Assembly (NCBI GenBank): GCA_023145655.1 | Contig: JAGLDI010000046.1 | Span: 1-5,646, forward strand | DNA length: 5,646 nucleotides | Direction of reading: 5' to 3' | Source: Desulfuromusa sp. | GTDB lineage: Bacteria > Desulfobacterota > Desulfuromonadia > Desulfuromonadales > Geopsychrobacteraceae | Shown: in pieces, positions 1-5,646 of the stretch | Layout of the letters: each line of letters opens with the position of its first letter | Numbering within the stretch: the first letter of the stretch is position 1 | Translations under genes and position numbers: made by a program | Notes under the pieces: model-generated | Databases searched by the model: none | The model's input: only the letters and a program-made list of their open reading frames with translations | What the model was told of the DNA's origin: nothing

Positions 1-13
1 ATTTGACAAATAG

Positions 14-178
14 TGTTGCAATGCTGCTGAAAGCGTGATAGCAATTTTAAGCAATGAAAATGCAACGACCAAGGCAAAATCACAGGAAATTCCGAGGGTA
101 TTTATGGTTGTAAGTGAATTATGTCGATTACCTGAAAGCAATTTTCTCTCACCTCATCTTTCTCTACCTTTTGTCTAA
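14..178 (+). other. Leader region with a short open frame of unknown meaning
   Basis: One frame is free of stops from base 14 to the TAA at 176-178, immediately before the GTG at 179. Possible starts are GTG at 35 (47 codons) and ATG at 104 (24 codons, beginning MVVSELCRLPESN). The ATG has a GAGGG at 94-98 with a five-base gap, which is a reasonable ribosome binding site. The predicted peptide resembles no family I recognise. It could be a small leader peptide, the decayed 3' end of an upstream gene (an in-frame TAG lies at 11-13), or chance. The stretch from about 142 to 175 is almost entirely pyrimidine, which should leave the RNA before the next gene poorly structured. I see no convincing promoter. 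Confidence 0.2.
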
Positions 179-199
179 GTGCGGTTGGCGGGATCTAAT

Positions 200-2527
200 A
201 TGAAAAAAATACTCTTACTCCTTCTCATAATCATACAATGTTCGCAGGTGGCTTATGCCGGCCCTCAACCTGAAAAGGTTACATTGCAACTGCAGTGGAA
301 ACACCAATTTGAGTTTGCCGGATTTTATGCGGCAAAAGAGAAAGGCTTTTACAGGGATGCCGGATTTGAAGTAGAATTTGTTGAATTTCAGGAGGGAACC
401 GATCAAGTCGAAGAAGTTCTGAGCGGGAGAGTGACTTTTTCGACCTGGGGGGCGGGACTAATTGGCTGCCTGGTTGAAGGAAAACCTCTGATTTTTCTGG
501 CAAATTACCTTAAAAAATCACCTCTGGTTATCTTGACCAAGCCGCACATCCATACCCCTGCAGACCTGCGCGGGAAAAAGCTGATGATCGCTGAGGTCAA
601 TCTCAAAAACTCAGGCTTTAATCATATGTTTGAGAATTTCAATCTCCTGCCGCAAGAGATCACCTTCGTTCCCTCAACATTTAACATTAATGTTTTTATC
701 AACAATGAGGTGGATGCCTATAGTGCATTCTTGACCAACGAGCCATTTATCCTGAAACAACATAATATCCCCTATAATGTTCTTGATCCCAGTCACTACG
801 GTACTGAACTTTACGATCTCAACCTCTTCACTAAAAAGAGCCTGGTGCAAAATAGGCCCGGTTTTGTCCAATCTTTTGTCGATGCCTGTAACCGTGGATG
901 GATATATGCCTTGGCCCACCCGGAAGAGATGGTTGAGCTGATCTTGCAACGTTATAATACCCAGCAAAAAAGTCGGGCGGCGCTGCTCTTTGAAGCAAGA
1001 GAGATTGCCAAACTTATGCAACCCGAGCTCTACCCTGTCGGCAGCATCGACATGGATAAGGTGCGTAAGATAGGGGTCTTGTTTTCGCGCAACATTTCCG
1101 CTGCCAGCATAAGTAAATATGAAGAGTTTGTCTTGGAACAGAGTCAAACAGCACAAATAAAATTCACCCCGGAGGAGCAGGATTACCTGAATCATAAAAA
1201 AAAGATCATCATGTGCGTTGACCCCAGCTGGATGCCTTTTGAGTGCCTTGATCAAAACGGTCAACATCACGGTATGGCGGCCGAAATCCTTGCAATAGTG
1301 CAACAGCGAAGCGGGATAAAACTGGAAACAGTGATCACTAAAAATTGGACTGAGTCTATCGAGTTTGCAAAAGCACGAAAATGTGATATCTTCTCCCTTG
1401 CCATGGAAACTCCGGAACGTAAGAAGTACATGGACTTCACCAAACCCTACATCTCCATGCCCTTTGCCATCGCGACAAAAATCGAAGAACCATTCATTGA
1501 ACGGATCGAAAATGTGCTGGATAAACCTCTCGCTATGGTGAAAGGCTATGCCTATGTCGAAATCCTCAAAAATCGTTATCCGACGATCAATCTGATTGAA
1601 GTGGGAAATATGCTTGAAGGTCTGAAGTTGTTGCGATCCGGGCAGATCTATGGCTTTATCGACACCTTGGCGACAATTGCCTACACGATCCAGAAAGAGG
1701 GTATGGTTGATATTAAAATTGCTGGTAGATTCGATGATACCTGGCAACTGGCGATCGGTACTCGCAACGATGAACCTATACTTAACTCAATCATGCAAAA
1801 AGCTTTACTTACCATCAGCAATAAAGAGAAACGAGAAATCTATAACAGCTGGTACTCCATCCGGGTTGAAAGTGGTTACGACTACATTATTATCGGGAAA
1901 ATACTGGCAGTTTCGCTCTTGATTATAATCGGTTTCACCTTTTGGAATCGTCAGTTAGCTGTAGCTAAAAAACGCACTACGGAAACATTGGAACAACTCA
2001 ATCTCCTGCAGACAGCTCTGGAAGATAAAAACCGACAATTAGAACGCGTTGCAACTACCGATCGTCTGACCGGTTTATACAATCGCGCGAAAATTGATGA
2101 AACCCTGGTGCTGGAGCTGAGTCGGTCGCAACGCTTTGCCCGACCGTTTGCACTTATTATTCTTGATATCGACTTTTTCAAAGACGTCAATGATAAGCAC
2201 GGTCATCAAACCGGAGATCAGGTACTAATCGCTTTTTCCCAACTCCTGCAAAAAAGAGTAAGAGATGTTGATACATTGGGAAGGTGGGGCGGTGAGGAGT
2301 TTCTTATAACCTGTCCCGACACCAACCATTCCGGTGTTCTCAAACTGGCCGAAACTCTACGTACAACTATTGAAAAATGTGAATTTCCGACAGCCGGCAG
2401 AAAAACCGCCAGTTTCGGTGTAACCATATGGCAACCGGAAGATAACCCGATAACCATTATTGCCAGAGCTGACAAAGCACTCTATGCTGCTAAACACAAC
2501 GGTAGAAATCGCGTTGAGATTCTGTAG
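200..2527 (+). CDS. Membrane diguanylate cyclase with tandem NMT1/THI5-like and BvgS-like periplasmic binding domains
   Basis: A 775-residue sensor predicted to make cyclic di-GMP from two GTP at the inner membrane in response to periplasmic ligands. I start at ATG 200 because it gives a clean Sec signal peptide (MKKILLLLLIII..., likely cleavage after AYA at residue 20). A GTG at 179 would add seven poorly fitting residues. Residues about 25-310 match NMT1/THI5-type binding proteins (LQLQWKHQFEFAGFYAAKEK, then GFYRDAGFEVEF). After a linker with FTPEEQDYL (about 322-330), residues about 335-554 form an SBP_bac_3 venus-flytrap like those of BvgS-type sensors (VDPSWMPFE, PERKKYMDFTKPY, ending near NSWY). 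One membrane segment lies at 563-582, then a probable coiled coil to about 617. The GGDEF domain runs 618-775: TDRLTGLYNR at 620-629, metal-site Asp656, GGEEF 697-701, RxxD inhibitory site Arg688-Asp691, and ADKALYAAKHNGRNR near the end. All catalytic landmarks are present. There is no EAL or PAS domain and no transporter gene beside it, so the binding domains are sensory. The ligands are unknown; pyrimidine or thiamine-precursor binding is known for some NMT1 relatives but cannot be assigned here. The Shine-Dalgarno is weak (GGCGGGA, about 187-193). Confidence 0.93.
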   Translation: MKKILLLLLIIIQCSQVAYAGPQPEKVTLQLQWKHQFEFAGFYAAKEKGFYRDAGFEVEFVEFQEGTDQVEEVLSGRVTFSTWGAGLIGCLVEGKPLIFLANYLKKSPLVILTKPHIHTPADLRGKKLMIAEVNLKNSGFNHMFENFNLLPQEITFVPSTFNINVFINNEVDAYSAFLTNEPFILKQHNIPYNVLDPSHYGTELYDLNLFTKKSLVQNRPGFVQSFVDACNRGWIYALAHPEEMVELILQRYNTQQKSRAALLFEAREIAKLMQPELYPVGSIDMDKVRKIGVLFSRNISAASISKYEEFVLEQSQTAQIKFTPEEQDYLNHKKKIIMCVDPSWMPFECLDQNGQHHGMAAEILAIVQQRSGIKLETVITKNWTESIEFAKARKCDIFSLAMETPERKKYMDFTKPYISMPFAIATKIEEPFIERIENVLDKPLAMVKGYAYVEILKNRYPTINLIEVGNMLEGLKLLRSGQIYGFIDTLATIAYTIQKEGMVDIKIAGRFDDTWQLAIGTRNDEPILNSIMQKALLTISNKEKREIYNSWYSIRVESGYDYIIIGKILAVSLLIIIGFTFWNRQLAVAKKRTTETLEQLNLLQTALEDKNRQLERVATTDRLTGLYNRAKIDETLVLELSRSQRFARPFALIILDIDFFKDVNDKHGHQTGDQVLIAFSQLLQKRVRDVDTLGRWGGEEFLITCPDTNHSGVLKLAETLRTTIEKCEFPTAGRKTASFGVTIWQPEDNPITIIARADKALYAAKHNGRNRVEIL

Positions 2528-2656
2528 GCCTAAAAACAGGCGGGGCTTAATTGTCTTGATTATCTCTTATCTGTTGGAGAGAAGTGGAAAGTGAGAGTGC
2601 ATTTATTTTGAAAGTAGGATCGTCCTGAGCTGAAAACCGGCAACCTGGGAAAGTAG

Positions 2657-2896
2657 TTTGCCTTTTTTCTTTTCACCGTTCGCATATTTGATGCATCTCT
2701 GGCTAACCCTCAAACCCGCAAACGAGAAATTACCGCTCTTGCTGAGGCGATGAGGGAATTAAAAATGACATGCGCGACAATTGTTACCAGAACTGATAAT
2801 GAACAGTTGGAGGTTGAATCAGGAATAATTGATATTGTTCCCGCATATCGTTTTTTACTGAACATGCCGGAAAAATATAATCTTTTGGCCGATTAG
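2657..2896 (+). pseudogene. 3' remnant of a COG1373/DUF4143-type AAA ATPase gene
   Basis: From about 2678 to the TAG at 2894-2896, one frame encodes 72 residues that read like the extreme C terminus of the COG1373 family (P-loop ATPase with a C-terminal DUF4143 and nuclease-like region). The diagnostic stretch is FDASLANPQTRKREITAL followed by EAMRELKM, matching the family pattern 'D-x-x-NP-x-TRKRE-x-x-AL-x-EAM-x-EL'. It then has TIVTRTDNEQLEVE and a final IDIVPAYRFLL, matching the usual strand, acidic turn and 'hPhhphLL' ending. The frame is closed upstream by TAG at 2654-2656. The first ATG (2750) falls inside the homology, and the ATPase and most of the DUF4143 region are missing, so this cannot be a working gene. 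Bases 2528-2656, between the cyclase stop and this stub, hold nothing I can identify, and no strong terminator. Family assignment is from memory of the consensus. Confidence 0.7.
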
Positions 2897-2924
2897 TAAT
2901 AAATATGATAAAGGTCATGAACTC

Positions 2925-4943
2925 ATGAAAGACAATCATTATGACAGGAATATTGAGCATGGATTAGCTGGATTGCTTTCCCGATGGGTTCCTGTTTGGC
3001 GAAACCGTGACGACTCAGAACATGAGCAGGCGACTATTCGTTTGCTTGCAGGTCTTGCTTTAGCCGTATATCTTCTTTATAACATCTTCAGAGATGGATC
3101 ATTCGAACACCTGGAGCAGATAACCCTGTTGGCCTCAGCTGTTTTTTTTGTTAGCACAGTTATTATTATTTTGTCACTGTTAATCTCTCCGGGAACTTCA
3201 GTTTCGCGGCGATATTTCGGGATAGTTACCGATATTGGCGCAGCGACAGCGGCCTTGTATATTGCCGGTGAATTGGCCGCCCCTTTATTTGTCGTATATC
3301 TCTGGGTGATTTTTGCCAACGGCTTTCGCTTTGGCCGAAAATACCTCCTGCACGCTACAGTTTTAAGTCTGACTTGTTTTTGTTTTGTTGTTCTATTCTC
3401 ACCTGCCTGGAACGTGTCTTTTCCTGTGACCACATGCTTGATGATCAGTTTGTTGGTACTGCCTGTCTATGTGGCAGTCCTACTGAAGCGACTAACGAGT
3501 GCTGTTTCTGCTGCCAATTCAGCCAATCAGGCCAAATCGAAATTTCTGGCCACGATGAGTCATGAGATTCGCACTCCCTTAAACGGCATTGTTGGTGTTT
3601 CAGATCTTCTCTCCCGGACTCAACTTGATCAAAAGCAGCGACATTACATTGAACTGGTGACAAAAAGCTCCGATTGGTTGATGCGGGTGATTAATGAGGT
3701 TCTGGACTTTTCCAAGATTGAAGCCGGGGAACTGGTCATTGAAAGTTCACAGTTCGATCTCCATCAGACAGTTGCAGATTTGGCTGGTCTGCATCGGCAA
3801 GGGGCTTCTCGTGAGAAAATCGATTTCCGTTATGGGCTTTCACCTGAAATCCCAAAATTCCTTATTGGTGATCAATTGCGCCTGATCCAGGTGCTCGGCA
3901 ACCTTCTCTCCAATGCTTTCAAATTTACCGAAAAAGGGTTCGTTGATCTCCGGGTTGAGATGTTATCTCTAGATACAGAGCAAGCTCATCTTAAATTCAG
4001 TGTGGCCGATTCAGGGATCGGCATTTCTGATGAAAAACGCACTTACCTGTTTGAGCCTTTCCGTCAAGGTGATGCTGATATTACTCGACGTTATGGTGGA
4101 ACCGGTCTGGGCCTGGCCATCAGCTCTCGACTGGTTGATTCAATGGGCGGAACGCTGAGTCTCGAAGATGAATGTAGCAGTGGTTCAATGTTCAGTTTTA
4201 AACTCCAGTTTCCTCTGGCTGATATCTCTTCAAGTAAAAAGATTCAAGTCCCTCATTTCGGCGCTCAGGCGTGTTGGAACCGAAATCCGGTAATTCTTCT
4301 GGCTGATGATCAGGATATCAACCGTGAAGTAAATGCGGCCCTTTTGTCCGAATTGGGTTGTGAGGTGATTCTGGCCGAAAACGGTGAACAAGCCCTTGAG
4401 TGTCTTGGGAAATCTTCAGTTGATCTGGTATTGATGGATTGTGAAATGCCTGTCGTCGATGGCTATGAGGCCACGAGGAGAATTCGGCATCAGGAAATAT
4501 CTGCGCAAAAAGAGTCGCGCATTCCGATTATAGCATTGACAGCCCATGTTACTCTGGAAGACAGAAATAAGTGTCTTGCCGTGGGGATGGATGATTATCT
4601 CGGCAAACCATTTCGTAGAAACGACCTGATCTCAAAATTGCACCATTGGCTTCCGGCGTTGTCGACCGGGTTCCAAAATCTACCATTAACAGTTGAGAAA
4701 GATGGCAGTGATAAGCTGGCTGCCGGTGGAGAAACATCGCCAGATGTCAGGCAGCAAATACATGACCTGCGTAACGCCCTTGCCGGAATCATTGGGTGTG
4801 CAGAGCTTGGGATACTTAAACAGGATGCTGATTCAAAGGCTCAAAGCTATTTCCAGAAAATTCTCGATTCGGCAAATCGAGCAACAAAAATTTCCTCAAA
4901 TATCAGTTTGACCAAGTCAGATGAAGAGAAAGTGAAAAAATAA
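2925..4943 (+). CDS. RpfC-like hybrid sensor histidine kinase with receiver and extra C-terminal DHp-like domain
   Basis: A 672-residue inner-membrane hybrid kinase. The N terminus (DDSEHEQATIRL, residues 29-40) and the membrane region resemble Xanthomonas RpfC, the DSF sensor, which has DSEH-x-Q-x-x-IR at the same place. The ELAAPLFVVYLWVIFANGFR motif (116-135) and the ANQAKSKFLATMSHEIRTPL juxtamembrane join also match. Hydrophobic segments lie at about 38-55, 66-88, 97-115, 119-132, 141-160 and 168-188. HisKA has phospho-acceptor His213. The HATPase domain shows the N box (Asn326, Asn330), G1 DSGIGI at 362-367, F box FEPF at 376 and G2 YGGTGLGLA from 390. The receiver (about 455-575) has acidic Asp461/Asp462, phospho-acceptor Asp505 (LMDCEMP), Thr539 and Lys561, all intact. 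Residues about 600-660 form a second DHp-like helix pair (HDLRN at 613-617) with no ATPase domain after it; RpfC has an HPt there. It is expected to autophosphorylate at His213 and pass phosphate to Asp505. ATG 2925 is the first ATG of the frame, with AAAGG at 2910-2914 ten bases away, a weak site. No rpfF or rpfG lies in view, so DSF as ligand is inference. Confidence 0.92.
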   Translation: MKDNHYDRNIEHGLAGLLSRWVPVWRNRDDSEHEQATIRLLAGLALAVYLLYNIFRDGSFEHLEQITLLASAVFFVSTVIIILSLLISPGTSVSRRYFGIVTDIGAATAALYIAGELAAPLFVVYLWVIFANGFRFGRKYLLHATVLSLTCFCFVVLFSPAWNVSFPVTTCLMISLLVLPVYVAVLLKRLTSAVSAANSANQAKSKFLATMSHEIRTPLNGIVGVSDLLSRTQLDQKQRHYIELVTKSSDWLMRVINEVLDFSKIEAGELVIESSQFDLHQTVADLAGLHRQGASREKIDFRYGLSPEIPKFLIGDQLRLIQVLGNLLSNAFKFTEKGFVDLRVEMLSLDTEQAHLKFSVADSGIGISDEKRTYLFEPFRQGDADITRRYGGTGLGLAISSRLVDSMGGTLSLEDECSSGSMFSFKLQFPLADISSSKKIQVPHFGAQACWNRNPVILLADDQDINREVNAALLSELGCEVILAENGEQALECLGKSSVDLVLMDCEMPVVDGYEATRRIRHQEISAQKESRIPIIALTAHVTLEDRNKCLAVGMDDYLGKPFRRNDLISKLHHWLPALSTGFQNLPLTVEKDGSDKLAAGGETSPDVRQQIHDLRNALAGIIGCAELGILKQDADSKAQSYFQKILDSANRATKISSNISLTKSDEEKVKK

Positions 4944-5009
4944 GAGTTCCCAATTATCTATAATTTGTGCTGAAAAGGAGATCTCTACTGTGGTTATGGA
5001 AAGCACTGA

Positions 5010-5090
5010 AAAGCAGACAGTTTGCTTTACCAGGCTAAAGATGCGGGTCGGGATAGATGTTTAACTCTAATCGACACAGACCATTGTTAA
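5010..5090 (+). pseudogene. 3' remnant of a GGDEF (diguanylate cyclase) gene
   Basis: Between the kinase and the next gene, one frame reads KADSLLYQAKDAGRDRC followed by LTLIDTDHC and a TAA at 5088-5090. This is the hallmark end of a GGDEF domain (consensus 'ADxALYxAKxxGRNR'), normally the last 15-30 residues of such proteins. The frame is closed just upstream by TGA at 5007-5009, and there is no room for a GGDEF core. A neighbouring frame upstream (EISTVVMESTEK, ending about 5012) could be the continuation if a one-base shift occurred near 5010, but that part is too weakly conserved to be sure. The nucleotide sequence differs from the tail of the cyclase at 200-2527, so it is not a local duplication of that gene. 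It probably derives from a separate diguanylate cyclase gene, now deleted. Confidence 0.72.
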
Positions 5091-5110
5091 TCATTACTCT
5101 TTTAGTTGAT

Positions 5111-5116
5111 AGGGAG
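5111..5116 (+). promoter_or_regulatory. Ribosome binding site for the sensor gene at 5125
   Basis: AGGGAG lies eight bases before ATG 5125, the best-placed Shine-Dalgarno in the window. In-frame stops at 5107-5109 (TGA) and 5110-5112 (TAG) rule out any earlier start, so together they fix the start of this gene. Confidence 0.75.
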
Positions 5117-5124
5117 CAACCTTT

Positions 5125-5646
5125 ATGAGTTCATATGTTAGCGATCTGATTAGTCGAAAATTTCACTTAGTGGCGAAACTTACAACTCTTCTTTTTGTCA
5201 CATTGTTACTCTGTTTTGTTCTTTTTTGGCATAGTCATAAAAAAGATGAAGCAGTATCTGCCCTTCAGCGGCATGCTGTCGTGGTTGAAAATGCGCTATG
5301 GAATATGGATCCGGATGCATTGCAGGAATACCTGGTTCTTGTATCTGAATACAGTGCCTATGAGCAGGTGCGTGTCTTTTCCATACAGGATATTGAACCC
5401 TTCGTTGAGGTGGAAAACAGGAGCAGCGGCGCTCTTGAGCAGCTATTTATTTGGGCCCGGTTGATACCTCGTACAGGCCACTCTATTCCAATTTTTCGCA
5501 GTGGTTATAAAATTGGCCAGATGGAAGTTGTACGACTTCATCGTACAATCTATGTGTACCTCTATCTCTTTTTGATAGTGTTGTTATTGTGGCTGGCAAG
5601 TATGTTCTTTTTTCAAGTCGTCAGAGATAAGCATACGCTGGAAGAA
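5125..5646 (+). CDS. N-terminal part of a membrane sensor protein (output domain beyond window)
   Basis: The first 174 codons of a gene that runs off the right edge with no stop. A short cytoplasmic N terminus (MSSYVSDLISRKFH) leads into a membrane helix at about 15-36. A periplasmic domain of roughly 105 residues follows (about 37-141), then a second helix at about 142-163 and the beginning of a helical linker (FQVVRDKHTLEE) in the cytoplasm. The periplasmic part has the pattern ENALWNMDPDALQEYL, then a strand QVRVFSI, and near its end FRSGYKIGQMEVV. 'LW-x-(M/F/L)-D' followed by a helix is common in small periplasmic sensor domains of bacterial histidine kinases and cyclases. The missing part is probably PAS, HAMP, kinase or GGDEF, but nothing visible decides which. 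The start is set by the strong ribosome binding site and upstream stops. The 181-base gap after the kinase suggests its own promoter, though I cannot identify one. Confidence 0.85.
   Translation, partial: MSSYVSDLISRKFHLVAKLTTLLFVTLLLCFVLFWHSHKKDEAVSALQRHAVVVENALWNMDPDALQEYLVLVSEYSAYEQVRVFSIQDIEPFVEVENRSSGALEQLFIWARLIPRTGHSIPIFRSGYKIGQMEVVRLHRTIYVYLYLFLIVLLLWLASMFFFQVVRDKHTLEE

Noticed and set aside
3..31. TTGACA at 3-8 as a -35 promoter element
   Set aside because: With a 17-base spacing the -10 position reads GCTGAA, far from TATAAT, and nearby spacings are no better.
27..145. Repeated CTGAAAGC and GCAATTTT words at 27-48 and 132-145
   Set aside because: The matches are short, differently spaced, and expected by chance; no further copies or symmetry support an operator.
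200..262. Lipoprotein signal at Cys14 of the cyclase
   Set aside because: The residues before the cysteine (IIIQ) do not form a lipobox, and the AYA site at residues 18-20 fits ordinary signal peptidase cleavage.
674..1747. Long open frame on the - strand (357 codons) opposite the binding domains of the cyclase
   Set aside because: It lies wholly within a + strand gene with clear domains, its peptide has no recognisable motif, and it has the look of a shadow frame from codon bias.
2528..2541. Hairpin GCCT-AAAAAC-AGGC just after the cyclase stop as a terminator
   Set aside because: The stem is only four pairs and it is followed by GGGGCTTAATTG, not a T tract.
2917..2928. Three-codon frame ATG AAC TCA TGA overlapping the kinase start
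   Set aside because: It is only two bases from the AAAGG site, too close to be used, and the overlap arises simply from the TCATGA word.
3077..3433. Open frame on the - strand opposite the membrane region of the kinase
   Set aside because: The + strand reading matches an RpfC-like sensor; the reverse peptide resembles nothing and has no supporting start signal.
4936..4964. TATAAT at 4959-4964 as a promoter for the gene at 5125
   Set aside because: The expected -35 position is a run of A within the end of the kinase gene and there is no TGn extension. A perfect -10 hexamer alone is common in AT-rich spacers.

Overview
The window looks like bacterial chromosomal DNA from a Gram-negative with a rich signalling repertoire. 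A sulfate-reducer or other deltaproteobacterial-type genome (Desulfobulbales/Desulfuromonadales-like) would fit the moderate base composition and the paired periplasmic-binding-domain sensor architecture, but no taxonomic marker is present and this is inference. All genes I can support read on the + strand. There is no tRNA, rRNA, CRISPR array, insertion sequence or convincing intrinsic terminator.

Layout: (1) 1-199 is a leader region with a short open frame of unclear meaning and a pyrimidine-rich tract just before the first gene. (2) 200-2527 is a membrane diguanylate cyclase with two tandem periplasmic binding domains (NMT1/THI5-like, then a BvgS-like venus-flytrap), one membrane anchor and a cytoplasmic GGDEF domain with a GGEEF active site and an intact RxxD inhibitory site. 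(3) 2528-2924 is a long spacer containing a start-less 3' remnant of a COG1373/DUF4143-type AAA ATPase. (4) 2925-4943 is a hybrid histidine kinase whose membrane sensor region resembles RpfC, the diffusible-signal-factor (DSF) sensor of Xanthomonas. It carries HisKA, HATPase and receiver domains, then an unusual C-terminal DHp-like segment where RpfC has an HPt domain. (5) 4944-5124 is a spacer containing a stub of another GGDEF gene. (6) 5125-5646 is the start of a third membrane sensor protein, cut by the window edge before its output domain.

The shared theme is transmembrane sensing. One intact gene makes cyclic di-GMP, a second GGDEF gene has decayed to a stub, and the kinase belongs to a sensor type that in Xanthomonas controls cyclic-di-GMP turnover through RpfG. 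The three intact genes are separated by 181-397 bases and are probably not one tight operon. The two gene stumps on either side of the kinase suggest a locus that has undergone deletion or replacement. The most interesting points are the RpfC-like sensor far from any visible rpfF/rpfG, the extra DHp-like domain at its C terminus, and the two decayed genes in the spacers.
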